Shown here piece by piece: positions 7,711 to 15,970 of a DNA stretch of 33,917 nucleotides (its first letter is position 1; the number at the start of each line of letters is the position of its first letter). Origin of the DNA: Isoptericola halalbus (GTDB taxonomy: Bacteria; Actinomycetota; Actinomycetes; Actinomycetales; Cellulomonadaceae); NCBI GenBank assembly GCA_009663185.1, contig VJZX01000028.1:4996-38912 (forward strand). Direction: 5' to 3'. Below the pieces are notes generated by a model. It was not told the origin of the DNA. It was given only the letters and a program-made list of their open reading frames with translations, and did no database searches. Both the position numbers and the translations under genes were made by a program.

Positions 7711-7726
7711 CCGAAATCGGTTTCGG
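7711..7726. promoter_or_regulatory. Candidate LacI operator 2 (in front of the transporter operon)
   Basis: CCGAAATCGGTTTCGG is a near-perfect palindrome with the central CG and flanking AAA/TTT typical of LacI-family operators. It lies directly downstream of the proposed -10 box, so binding would block transcription initiation. A further TTTCGG half-site follows at 7731. Confidence 0.65.
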
Positions 7727-7827
7727 CACGTTTCGGACCCGGGTGTCCGGGGACTACCGAGCAAAGCCGGCCGCGGGTAGCGCGCATGCCTGCGCACATC
7801 TGGATCGACGAGGATCGGAGATCGGCG

Positions 7828-9183
7828 ATGACCCCGACAACCCGTAGTGCTCCTTCCCTAGCCGCACGAGCTGCGTCGAGAGCGACGAACACCAGCGAGC
7901 GCGGCAGCGGCAGCCGCAACGGGCGGCGGCGCGCTGTCGGCCTCACCGCGTCAGCGCTCGCCGCAGCGCTCGCGCTCGCCGCGTGCGGCGGCGGTGGCGG
8001 CGACGGCGACACGGGCGGGACCGGCGGCGGCGGGGAAGGCGGCGGCACCGTCACCGTGTGGCACTACTTCAGCGACGACAACCAGGTCCGCCTCATGGAC
8101 GAGTTCGCGGCCAAGTTCGAGGGCGAGCGGGAGGGTGTCACCGTCGAGAACGTCTACGTCCCCTACGACGAGATGAACTCCAAGGTCATCGCGGCGGCCG
8201 GCTCACAGACCGGACCCGACGTGGTCGTCTTCAACGGCGCCGAGACCGCCACGCTGGCTCTCGCCGGAGCGCTCGCGCCGCTGGACGACTACTGGGCCGA
8301 CTACGAGGACGCCGGCCAGTTCCCCGACTCGGTCATCCACCAGGTCGAGGACCAGACGTACGCGGTGCAGGGGTACGTGAACCTGCTGGGCCTCTGGTAC
8401 AACGCGGAGATCCTCGCGGAGATCGGCGTGGAGCCGCCCACCACCATCGAGGAGCTCGAGGACGCCATGGCCGCCGCGACGGATGCGGGCTACTCGGGTA
8501 TCACGCTCTGCGGGCTGCCCCAGGGGCAGGGCGAGTGGCAGGCCTACCCGTGGCTGTCCGCGGAGGGGTTCACCTACGACGCCCCGGACGCCGCCGCCCT
8601 CGAGGCCGGTCTCGCCCGGGTGCGGGGCTGGGTGGAGAGCGGCTGGCTGTCGCAGCAGGCCGTCACCTGGGACCAGACCGTCCCGTTCCAGGAGTTCGCG
8701 GCCGGAGGCGTCGCCTTCGCCGAGAACGGCAACTGGCAGATGGGCACCGCCGAGTCGGACGCGAGGTTCGAGTACGGCGTGGTTCCGCTCCCGCTCGGCG
8801 CGGACGGCCAGGTCTACCTCGGCGGTGAGGGTCAGGGCATCGGCGCCTACAGCCAGAACCCCGACCTGGCCTGGGAGTACCTCACGGCGACCTACCTCGA
8901 CGCCGAGGGCCAGCTCCTCCCCGTCGAGATCGTCGGCTCGATCCCGTCGCGCAGCGACGCGGCCCAGGACGAGATGGTGACCGGTAACGAGCTGCTCCAG
9001 CCGTTCGCGGAGACGATCGAGACGTATGGCGCCAACTACCCCTCGCCGGCGATTCCCCCCGAGAGCGTGGGCGACGTCCAGCTCACCGTCGGCCAGGCAT
9101 GGAGTGCCGCGCTCGGCGGGCAGCAGTCACCCGCCGACGCCGCGCAGAACGTGGTGGGCCAGCTGGAGAGGCTCGGCGGCTGA
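7828..9183 (+). CDS. ABC transporter sugar-binding lipoprotein
   Basis: 451-residue family 1-type extracellular solute-binding protein. ATG 7828 is preceded by a GGAG about 7 nt upstream. A long basic n-region (ending NGRRRAVG) leads to a hydrophobic core and the lipobox LAAC with Cys53, then a Gly-rich linker. The mature domain begins VTVWHYFSDDNQ, the usual first strand of sugar-binding proteins, and continues with LWYNAEILAEIGVEPP. It would capture an arabinose-containing oligosaccharide outside the membrane and deliver it to the two permeases downstream. It is the first gene of the operon; a strong intercistronic hairpin follows. Substrate is inferred from the GH127 gene. Confidence 0.92.
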   Translation: MTPTTRSAPSLAARAASRATNTSERGSGSRNGRRRAVGLTASALAAALALAACGGGGGDGDTGGTGGGGEGGGTVTVWHYFSDDNQVRLMDEFAAKFEGEREGVTVENVYVPYDEMNSKVIAAAGSQTGPDVVVFNGAETATLALAGALAPLDDYWADYEDAGQFPDSVIHQVEDQTYAVQGYVNLLGLWYNAEILAEIGVEPPTTIEELEDAMAAATDAGYSGITLCGLPQGQGEWQAYPWLSAEGFTYDAPDAAALEAGLARVRGWVESGWLSQQAVTWDQTVPFQEFAAGGVAFAENGNWQMGTAESDARFEYGVVPLPLGADGQVYLGGEGQGIGAYSQNPDLAWEYLTATYLDAEGQLLPVEIVGSIPSRSDAAQDEMVTGNELLQPFAETIETYGANYPSPAIPPESVGDVQLTVGQAWSAALGGQQSPADAAQNVVGQLERLGG

Positions 9184-9193
9184 CCTGGTCGGT

Positions 9194-9214
9194 GGGCCGG
9201 CCGCGCGCCGGCCC
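9194..9214 (+). terminator. Intercistronic hairpin between binding-protein and permease genes
   Basis: Perfect 8-bp stem GGGCCGGC / GCCGGCCC with a 5-nt loop CGCGC, starting 11 nt after the binding-protein stop and about 65 nt before the first permease. Such hairpins commonly act as a partial terminator or mRNA stabiliser, giving more binding protein than permease. The role is inferred. Confidence 0.5.
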
Positions 9215-9278
9215 GCCGATCAGCCTGGACCCACGGACCGGGTGACTGTCGGCGACGGCGGTCACCGAGGGGGATGAC

Positions 9279-10229
9279 ATGACCTCACAGCTCGCGCCGA
9301 CGGCGGCGCAGTCGGCCAGGGCAGCGACCGGGGGCCGCCGTCGCGGGCGGGGGGTGAGCCAGCGGAGAGTGCGTCTGCTCTTCCTCGCCCCGGCTGCCCT
9401 CTTCCTGCTCCTCTTCAGCCTTTTCCCGCTGCTGCAGCTGCTGCGCATGAGCGTCAGCGCCGTGACCGCGCGGACGCTCAACGCGGAGTGGTTGTTCACC
9501 GGCCTGGAGAACTTCCGGAGGTCGTTCGACGGCGGGGAGGGCACCGACGCGCTGCTGCGCACCGGCATCTTCGTCCTCGTCGTCACGACCCTCGGCATGC
9601 TCCTGGGCCTGGCCGCCGCGATCGCGCTGCGCACCCGGGGGCGGTGGTCAGCCGCCCTGCTCGCCCTCATGGTGTTCGTCTGGGCCCTGCCGCCGGTCGT
9701 CAACGGCTCCGTGTGGAAGTTCCTGCTCGGTGACCGTGGCCTGTTCAACATGATCGTGCTGGAGCTGGGCCTGCGGGACTCGCCGATGCCGTTTCTCTAC
9801 AGCCAGTACTGGGCGCTGATGTCCGTGGCGTTCGTGAACTCCTTCGCAGTGATCCCGTTCAACGCGCTCGTCTTCCGTGCGGCCCTGATGAACATCCCGC
9901 CTGAGACGTTCGAGGCCGCCGCGCTCGACGGGGTGAACAAGTGGCAGGAGGTGCGGCACGTCATGCTCCCGTCCGTCCGGCCGACGACCCTCGTGCTGCT
10001 CGTCCTGACTCTCGTCTACGGCTTCCGTAGCTTCGACTTCATCTACGTCATGACGTACGGGGGGCCCGGGACCGCGACCAACACGCTGCCGTTCCTGGGC
10101 TACCTGCAGGCGTTCGCCCGGTACGACTTCGGCCTCGGTGCCGCGACGTCCGTGGTCACCGTGCTCGGCGTTCTCATCCTGGCAGCCGTCTACGCCCGCA
10201 GCATCCGCCGCGAGGAGGCCGAGTCGTGA
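9279..10229 (+). CDS. Sugar ABC transporter permease, MalF/UgpA type
   Basis: 316-residue inner-membrane permease with a basic cytoplasmic N-terminus (GGRRRGRG) and about six transmembrane segments, the first at LLFLAPAALFLLLFSLFPLL. The EAA loop that docks with the ATPase is visible at about residues 210-230 (FEAAALDGVNKWQEVRHVMLP). ATG 9279 follows a G-rich ribosome-binding stretch (GAGGGGG). It overlaps the second permease by 4 nt (GTGA). It forms the heterodimeric channel with that permease. No ATPase gene is present in this operon, so it must borrow a shared MsiK-like ATPase encoded elsewhere. Confidence 0.93.
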   Translation: MTSQLAPTAAQSARAATGGRRRGRGVSQRRVRLLFLAPAALFLLLFSLFPLLQLLRMSVSAVTARTLNAEWLFTGLENFRRSFDGGEGTDALLRTGIFVLVVTTLGMLLGLAAAIALRTRGRWSAALLALMVFVWALPPVVNGSVWKFLLGDRGLFNMIVLELGLRDSPMPFLYSQYWALMSVAFVNSFAVIPFNALVFRAALMNIPPETFEAAALDGVNKWQEVRHVMLPSVRPTTLVLLVLTLVYGFRSFDFIYVMTYGGPGTATNTLPFLGYLQAFARYDFGLGAATSVVTVLGVLILAAVYARSIRREEAES

Positions 10230-11044
10230 ACCACGCCAAGGCCGGCCCGGTCACCAGCACGGTCAAGGTGCTGCTGACCTTCATGTACGGCGTGCCGATC
10301 CTGTGGATCGTCCTCACCTCGCTCAAGAGCTCCCGGGACGTCTTCAGCAGCCGGACGTCGCTGCTGTTCCGCCCCGAGATCACTGCCTACGTCGACGCGC
10401 TCGACGGCGCCCTGGCCGACGCGCTCGTCCAGTCGGTCCTCATCGCCACGGGGACGACGGCGCTCGTGCTCTTCATCGCGATCCCCGCGGCGTACGGCCT
10501 GGCCCGCACGAGGGGCTGGATCACGACGCTCGGGCTGGGTCTGCTGATCGTGCTGCAGATGATGCCCCAGACCGCCACGGTCATCCCGCTGTTCCAGATC
10601 TTCGGCGACTGGCGGCTGCTGGACCACACGATCGGCGTGATCATCGCGGACACCGCGCTGCTCACCCCGTTCGCGACACTCCTGCTGCGCCCCTTCTTCC
10701 GTGCCGTCCCGCGTGAGCTGGAGGAGGCGGGCGCGATCGACGGCGCCACGATTCTGCGGACGTTCTGGTCCGTGGTCCTGCCCGTGGCCCGCAACGGAGC
10801 CTTCACCGTCGGTACGCTCGTCTTCCTGCTCGCGTGGGGCGAGTTCCTCTACGCGGTGAACTTCTTCCTTTCCCCAGGCAGCTACCCGCTCAGCGCCCTG
10901 CTCGCCCAGCAGGTGTCCGCCTTCGGCATCGACTGGCCCGGCCTCATGGCGCTCGCGGTGCTCACGTCGATCCCGATCCTGCTCGTCTTCACCGCCACCT
11001 ACCGGCTGCTGCGCGACGGCCTCACCGTCGGCGCGGTCAAGTGA
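10226..11044 (+). CDS. Sugar ABC transporter permease, MalG/UgpE type
   Basis: 272-residue partner permease with six predicted membrane segments. The EAA loop is at about residues 168-190 (LEEAGAIDGATILRTFWSVVLP). GTG 10226 overlaps the preceding stop by 4 nt, with GAGGAGG a few bases upstream, so the two permeases are made in equal amounts. The C-terminus (RLLRDGLTVGAVK) is the usual end of MalG-like proteins. The GH127 gene follows after 62 nt with its own strong ribosome-binding site. Confidence 0.93.
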   Translation: MNHAKAGPVTSTVKVLLTFMYGVPILWIVLTSLKSSRDVFSSRTSLLFRPEITAYVDALDGALADALVQSVLIATGTTALVLFIAIPAAYGLARTRGWITTLGLGLLIVLQMMPQTATVIPLFQIFGDWRLLDHTIGVIIADTALLTPFATLLLRPFFRAVPRELEEAGAIDGATILRTFWSVVLPVARNGAFTVGTLVFLLAWGEFLYAVNFFLSPGSYPLSALLAQQVSAFGIDWPGLMALAVLTSIPILLVFTATYRLLRDGLTVGAVK

Positions 11045-11106
11045 CCGCCGCCGCGAGGCCTCGGCCTTCCGACCGTCCTCGTCCCCACCGTTCCCAGGAG
11101 GTCCCC

Positions 11107-13053
11107 ATGCCCGCCGCAGCCCGGACGCCTACCCCTCGGCCCGACGGCAGCGGTCGCGACCACGGGCTCCCCGTCGCGCCGTCCTCGGGCGCGCTGCGCC
11201 CGCTCGGCCTGGACGACGTCCGGGTCGAAAGCGGCTTCCTGGCCGACCTCCAGTCCCTCAACGCGTCGACGATGATCGGGCACTGCGCCACCTGGGTCGA
11301 GCGCGCCGGCTGGGTGGACAACTTCGACGCCGCTGTGCAGGGCCGGCTGCCGCAGGACCGTCGCGGCCGGGAGTTCTCCGACTCCGACGTCTACAAGCTT
11401 ATGGAGGCGATGGCCTGGGAGATCGGCCGCACGGGCGACGAGCACCTCGATGCGTTGTTCCGCTCCTATGCCGCGCGAATCCTTCCGGTGCAGGAGTCCG
11501 ACGGGTACCTCAACACCATGTTCGGCCGCCCCGGCCAGGGCGCGCGGTACAGCGACCTGCAATGGGGCCACGAGCTGTACTGCTTCGGCCACCTCATCCA
11601 GGCCGGTGTCGCCCGGGCGCGGACGACCGGTGCCGACGACGAATTCGTGCGCCTCGCGATCCGCGCGGCGGACCACGTGTGCGAGGCCTTCGGGCCGGGC
11701 GCGAACCCCGGGGTGTGCGGGCATCCGGAGATCGAGGTCGCACTCGTGGAGCTGCATCGCCTCACCGGCGTGCAGCGGTATCTCGACCAGGCGCGGCTCT
11801 TCGTCGAGCGCCGCGGTCACGGGGTGCTCGGCGACATCGAGCTCGGCGCCCAGTACTTCCAGGATCACATGCCGGTACGGGAGCAGACCGTGTTCGACGG
11901 GCACGCGGTCCGTGCCCTGTACCTGGCCGCCGGCGCTGCCGACCTCGCCATCGAGGACGGCGACGACGAGCTGCTGGAGACCATCACCCGGCAGACCCTC
12001 ACCTCGCTCGCTCGGCGTACCTACCTCACGGGCGGCATGGGAGCGCACCACGAGGGGGAGTCGTTCGGGCAGGACCACGAGCTGCCGTCCGACCGCGCCT
12101 ACTCCGAGACCTGCGCCGGCGTCGCGTCCGTGATGCTCAACCACCGGCTCCTGCTGGCCACCGGATCGGCCCGCCACGCGGACACGGTCGAGCGCACGCT
12201 CTACAACGTCGTGGCCACGAGCCCGGCGGCGGACGGTCGCGCGTTCTACTACACCAACACGCTGCACCAGCGGGTCCCGGGGCGGCCGCCCGACGCGGAG
12301 CACGCGAGCCCTCGGGCCGCGTCGAGCCTGCGCGCCCCGTGGTTCCACGTGTCCTGCTGCCCCACGAACGTCGCCCGCACCGTCGCGTCGCTGGGCGCAT
12401 ACCTCGCGTCGACCTCCGACGACGGTGTCCAGCTGCACCAGTACGCGGGGGCGACCGTCCGGGCGCACCTGCCCCAGGGCGACGTCGTCCTCCGTATGGT
12501 CACGGACTACCCGGCCGACGGCGTCGTGCGCGTCGAGGTCCTCGAGACACAGTCGTCCGCGTGGACGCTGAGCCTTCGGGTCCCGGGTTGGGCCGAGGGC
12601 GCGACGTTCTCGGTCGCCGGCGATCCCGAGGAGACGGTTGCGCCCGGGTATGCCCGTGCCGCCAGGACCTGGGCCGCGGGCGACGTCGCGGTGCTCTCCC
12701 TGCCTGTGGCCGCACGGTGGACGTGGCCCGACCCGCGGGTGGACGCGATCCGCGGACAGGTCGCCGTCGAGCGCGGGCCCCTGGTCATGTGCCTGGAGTC
12801 CGTTGACCTCGGCGCGGACGTCGGCGCGGTGCGGGTGCGGACGGACGGGCCCCCGCGTGAGGAGGGCGGGCAGGTGCTCGTGCCCGTCTCGACCCTGGTG
12901 CTCGGCGACACCGGCTGGCCGTACGGTGCTGAGCCGGGTGCCGGTGCCGTCCAGGGCCTCGGAGACGTTGAGCGTCTGGTCCCCCTCGTGCCCTACCACC
13001 GCTGGGCGAACCGTGGCCCGTCGACCATGCGGGTCTGGATGCCGACCGCATGA
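11107..13053 (+). CDS. GH127 beta-L-arabinofuranosidase
   Basis: 648-residue glycoside hydrolase family 127 enzyme releasing L-arabinose from beta-L-arabinofuranosides such as arabinofuranosyl disaccharides of hydroxyproline-rich glycoproteins. The Zn-thiolate active site known from HypBA1 is preserved: acid/base Glu318 in GESF, Glu334 and Cys336 in YSETCAG, and Cys417-Cys418 in HVSCCPTN, with Cys417 as the expected nucleophile. Spacing between these residues matches the characterised enzyme. An (alpha/alpha)6 barrel is followed by C-terminal beta domains. No signal peptide, so it acts on imported sugar in the cytoplasm. ATG 11107 has AGGAGGT 4 nt upstream. Some GH127 members have other specificities, so the exact substrate is uncertain. 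Confidence 0.9.
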   Translation: MPAAARTPTPRPDGSGRDHGLPVAPSSGALRPLGLDDVRVESGFLADLQSLNASTMIGHCATWVERAGWVDNFDAAVQGRLPQDRRGREFSDSDVYKLMEAMAWEIGRTGDEHLDALFRSYAARILPVQESDGYLNTMFGRPGQGARYSDLQWGHELYCFGHLIQAGVARARTTGADDEFVRLAIRAADHVCEAFGPGANPGVCGHPEIEVALVELHRLTGVQRYLDQARLFVERRGHGVLGDIELGAQYFQDHMPVREQTVFDGHAVRALYLAAGAADLAIEDGDDELLETITRQTLTSLARRTYLTGGMGAHHEGESFGQDHELPSDRAYSETCAGVASVMLNHRLLLATGSARHADTVERTLYNVVATSPAADGRAFYYTNTLHQRVPGRPPDAEHASPRAASSLRAPWFHVSCCPTNVARTVASLGAYLASTSDDGVQLHQYAGATVRAHLPQGDVVLRMVTDYPADGVVRVEVLETQSSAWTLSLRVPGWAEGATFSVAGDPEETVAPGYARAARTWAAGDVAVLSLPVAARWTWPDPRVDAIRGQVAVERGPLVMCLESVDLGADVGAVRVRTDGPPREEGGQVLVPVSTLVLGDTGWPYGAEPGAGAVQGLGDVERLVPLVPYHRWANRGPSTMRVWMPTA

Positions 13054-13179
13054 GGTTCGTGCAGCCCTCCTGCCGGCGTCCGCCCCGCCGAGATCACGAC
13101 GAGCGCCACGGGCCACCGGAGGCCGGGGCGGTCGGGCGCGGCAGTGGCGGGACGGCGCAGGTCGGACGACCATGGAGCA

Positions 13180-14130
13180 ATGAGGGCGATCTGGAAGGGC
13201 GCGGTGACCTTCGGCCTCGTCAACGTCCCCGTGAAGGTGTACAGCGCCACCGAGGACCACGACGTTCCCCTGCACCAGGTGCACGACACCGACGGCGGAC
13301 GCATCCGGTACAAGCGGGTCTGCGAGCTCGACGGCGAGGTCGTGCCGTACGAGCACATCGACCGCGCGTACGACGACGGCGAGCGCACCGTGGTCATCAC
13401 CAAGGAGGACCTCGCGTCCCTGCCCGCCGAGAGCAACCGGGAGATCGAGGTCGTCGAGTTCGTGCCGAGCGAGCAGATCGACCCGATCATGTACGACCGC
13501 ACGTACTACCTCGAGCCCGACTCCAAGAGCGCGAAGGCCTACGTGCTGCTGCGCCGCACTCTCGAGGAGACCGACCGGACCGCCGTGGTGAAGTTCGCCC
13601 TGCGCCAGCGCACCCGGCTCGCGGCGCTGCGCGTGCGCGAGGACGTGCTCGTGCTGCAGACCCTGCTGTGGGCCGACGAGGTGCGCGAGCCGGCGTTCGG
13701 CTCGCTCGACGAGGACGTGCGGGTCTCCAGCACCGAGCTCAAGATGTCGCAGCAGCTCGTCTCGAGCTTCGAGTCGGACTTCACGCCCGAGGACTTCGAG
13801 GACGAGTACCAGGTGCAGCTGCGCCAGCTCATCGACGCCAAGATCGAGCAGGGCGAGGCGCTCGACACCGCGGAGACCTTCGGGGCCAAGGCCGAGGGCG
13901 AGGAAGGCGCCGAGGTCATCGACCTCATGGAGGCCCTGCGCCGGAGCGTCGAGAGCGCCAAGGGTGGAGGCAAGGGCGGCGCCAAGGGTGGAGGCGGCGG
14001 CGCCAAGGGGGAGGGCAAGGCCGCGGGCAAGGGCGGGTCCGGCGGCAAGCCCGGAGTCAAGCAGGCGGGCGGCAAGGGCGGCAGGAGCAAGAGCGCGAGC
14101 AAGCAGTCCGAGGAGCGGGTCGCGCGCTGA
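13180..14130 (+). CDS. ku: Ku homodimer protein of non-homologous end joining
   Basis: 316-residue bacterial Ku. It starts MRAIWKGAVTFGLVNVPVKVYSAT and contains HQVHDTDGGRIRYKRVCELDGE and ITKEDLASLP, all characteristic of the Ku core that rings DNA ends. After about residue 255 the protein has a Lys/Gly-rich low-complexity tail (repeats such as AKGGGKGGAKGG), like the extended basic tails of mycobacterial and streptomycete Ku that bind DNA and recruit LigD. ATG 13180 is chosen because the family motif begins immediately; the ribosome-binding site is weak (GGAG only 3 nt away). It would work with LigD (3596-6178), from which it is separated by the arabinose operon. Confidence 0.95.
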   Translation: MRAIWKGAVTFGLVNVPVKVYSATEDHDVPLHQVHDTDGGRIRYKRVCELDGEVVPYEHIDRAYDDGERTVVITKEDLASLPAESNREIEVVEFVPSEQIDPIMYDRTYYLEPDSKSAKAYVLLRRTLEETDRTAVVKFALRQRTRLAALRVREDVLVLQTLLWADEVREPAFGSLDEDVRVSSTELKMSQQLVSSFESDFTPEDFEDEYQVQLRQLIDAKIEQGEALDTAETFGAKAEGEEGAEVIDLMEALRRSVESAKGGGKGGAKGGGGGAKGEGKAAGKGGSGGKPGVKQAGGKGGRSKSASKQSEERVAR

Positions 14131-14179
14131 CCGGCCGCGTCGGTGGACGCCACCCACCTGGTCGACCACAGTGGACTTG

Positions 14180-15961
14180 ATGAGCCAGACCCCTGCCCGC
14201 CGCCGGCACACCCCGCCGCGCTGGGTCCGGTGGACCCTCGCGTCGGCCGCCGTCGTGCTGCTCTGCATCGGCTTCGGTGTGTCGAGCGCGACCGCCCACC
14301 TGAGCCTCGGCCCGCACGAGGCGGTGTACGAGGTCACCCACGACGGCCTCGTCGTGGCCGACCTCGGCCCGCTCGGGACGCTCGAGATCGACTCGCCGCT
14401 ACCGCTGGGCCTCGGCGTCGACGTGATCGTCAAGGAGATACCCGCCGACCTCGCCGCGATGGACCAGGCCACGACTGCAGCCACCCTCACGGGCGACCTC
14501 GACGGCTACCTTCAGTTCTTCTCGAGCCCGCAGGAGACGATCGGATCGGTCGCGCGTGCCCTGGTCGCCGACGCCGTGCGGCGTGCGCTCCTGGCACTCC
14601 TGGGCGTCGCGGTGGTCGGCACGGGTACGCGGCTCCTGCTCGGGCCGGAACGACGCCGCGAGCTGGCTCGCACGCTCGGCCCGCGCACGTGGCAGATCAC
14701 CGCCGGGGTTGTCGCCGTCGTGCTCGTGACCGTCACGACGTCGGCGTCCAGCCCGGCGCCGCCCGCGCGCGGCCGCCCGGCGTCGCACGTGTTCGACGGC
14801 ACCGCGCTCGAGGGCGCCCGGATCACGGGCCGGCTCGCGGGCGTCATCGACACCTACGGCGGGCAGCTCCTCAATCTCTATGAGGAGAACCAGCGGTTCT
14901 ACGAGGCGGCGCGCGTCGAGGTCGTGGCGGCGTGGAAGGCGTGGGAGATCCGCGATGCCGTCCGGCAGTCGAGCCAGATCGCGGGCCAGGCGCTCGTCGA
15001 CCCCGTGATCCCCCCACCCGCCCCGGGCACCGAGGGCACGCCGGGCGCGACGCCCTCGCCGGACGAGACCCCGGCTGCCGTGGCTTCGCCGACCGTCCCG
15101 GCCGCGCCCGACCCCGAGGAGCTCGTGACCCTGCTCGTCGTCTCGGACCTGCACTGCAACACCGGCATGACCCCCCTCATCCGCGAGGTCGCCCGGCGGG
15201 CCCAGGTCGACGTCGTGCTCAACGCGGGCGACACCACGATGAACGGCACCGAGGTCGAGCGGGTGTGCGTCGACTCGTTCGCGACGACCGTCCCAGCCGG
15301 GGGGCGCATGGTCGTCGCGGACGGCAACCACGACTCGCAGCTCACCTCGGCGCGGGAGGCGGCGCACGGCCAGGTCATCCTCGACGGCGGGGTGGTCGAG
15401 GTCGCGGGGGTACGGATCCTGGGGGACCGGGACGCGCTCGAGACGCGGGTCGGCGGGGGGACGAACGTCGCCCGAGAGGTGACCCCGCTCGAGCAGTCCG
15501 AGGCGCTTGCCGAGACCGCGTGCGCGGACGAGCAGGGCGTCGACCTGCTGCTCGTGCACACTCCCGCGGCCGGCCTGCCCGCGCTCGAGTCGGGGTGCGT
15601 CCCGTTCCAGGTCTCCGGGCACTCGCACCGGCGTGCCGGTCCCGAGCCGGTCGGTCTGGGCATCCGCTATGTCAGTGCGAGCACCGCCGGCGCGGCATCC
15701 GGTCAGCCCACGGTGGGCCCGCTGCGCGGCACGGCCGAGATGACGCTCCTGCGGTTCGACCCGGAGCTGCGGCGCGTCGTCGACTGGCAGCTGGTCGAGG
15801 TGACCCCGTCGGGCTCCGCGACGGTCTACGATCGCCGGCCCGTGCCGTCCGCGGCGGTGCCCGAGGAGGTGCCGCCCGCGACCCTCGAGCGTGGCGACAC
15901 GGGCACGGGCGAGGCGCCCGAGGGCACCGGTCCCGACGCCACGCCGACCGCGACCCCGTAG
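14180..15961 (+). CDS. Multi-pass membrane metallophosphoesterase
   Basis: 593-residue protein with a basic N-terminus and membrane segments at about 18-38, 133-153 and 172-192. A helical extracytoplasmic stretch and a Pro/Thr/Ala-rich linker (about 277-312) follow, then a calcineurin-like phosphoesterase domain with D323/H325 (VSDLHCN), D351 (NAGDTTM), N383-H384-D385 (DGNHDS) and a GHSH motif. The metal-binding set is complete. Three membrane passes with a basic N-terminus inside would place the catalytic domain outside the cytoplasm. The C-terminal tail is Pro/Thr/Gly-rich. The substrate is unknown. ATG 14180 lacks a clear Shine-Dalgarno; GTG 14171 in frame is an alternative. Its TAG stop is part of the next gene's -10 box. 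Confidence 0.82.
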   Translation: MSQTPARRRHTPPRWVRWTLASAAVVLLCIGFGVSSATAHLSLGPHEAVYEVTHDGLVVADLGPLGTLEIDSPLPLGLGVDVIVKEIPADLAAMDQATTAATLTGDLDGYLQFFSSPQETIGSVARALVADAVRRALLALLGVAVVGTGTRLLLGPERRRELARTLGPRTWQITAGVVAVVLVTVTTSASSPAPPARGRPASHVFDGTALEGARITGRLAGVIDTYGGQLLNLYEENQRFYEAARVEVVAAWKAWEIRDAVRQSSQIAGQALVDPVIPPPAPGTEGTPGATPSPDETPAAVASPTVPAAPDPEELVTLLVVSDLHCNTGMTPLIREVARRAQVDVVLNAGDTTMNGTEVERVCVDSFATTVPAGGRMVVADGNHDSQLTSAREAAHGQVILDGGVVEVAGVRILGDRDALETRVGGGTNVAREVTPLEQSEALAETACADEQGVDLLLVHTPAAGLPALESGCVPFQVSGHSHRRAGPEPVGLGIRYVSASTAGAASGQPTVGPLRGTAEMTLLRFDPELRRVVDWQLVEVTPSGSATVYDRRPVPSAAVPEEVPPATLERGDTGTGEAPEGTGPDATPTATP

Positions 15962-15964
15962 GCT
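15959..15964 (+). promoter_or_regulatory. -10-like box of the mntR-like gene (leaderless)
   Basis: TAGGCT sits 6 nt before GTG 15971 and its first three bases are the TAG stop of the phosphoesterase gene. No -35 match is evident. The spacing implies a transcript beginning at or next to the start codon. Confidence 0.5.
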
Positions 15965-15970
15965 CGTGGC

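Noticed and set aside
13080-13131. Inverted repeat CCGCCCCG / CGGGGCGG after the GH127 gene
   Set aside because: The arms are 36 nt apart and of pure GC; such matches are common here and it is too weak to call a terminator.
13172-13183. Tiny upstream frame ATG-GAG-CAA-TGA overlapping the ku start
   Set aside because: Too short to call; no evidence that it is translated, although it could affect ku initiation.
10999-14490. Very long minus-strand open frame (over 1,100 codons) opposite GH127 and ku
   Set aside because: Typical GC-rich antisense artefact: low-complexity composition, no family motif, and it covers two well-supported plus-strand genes.
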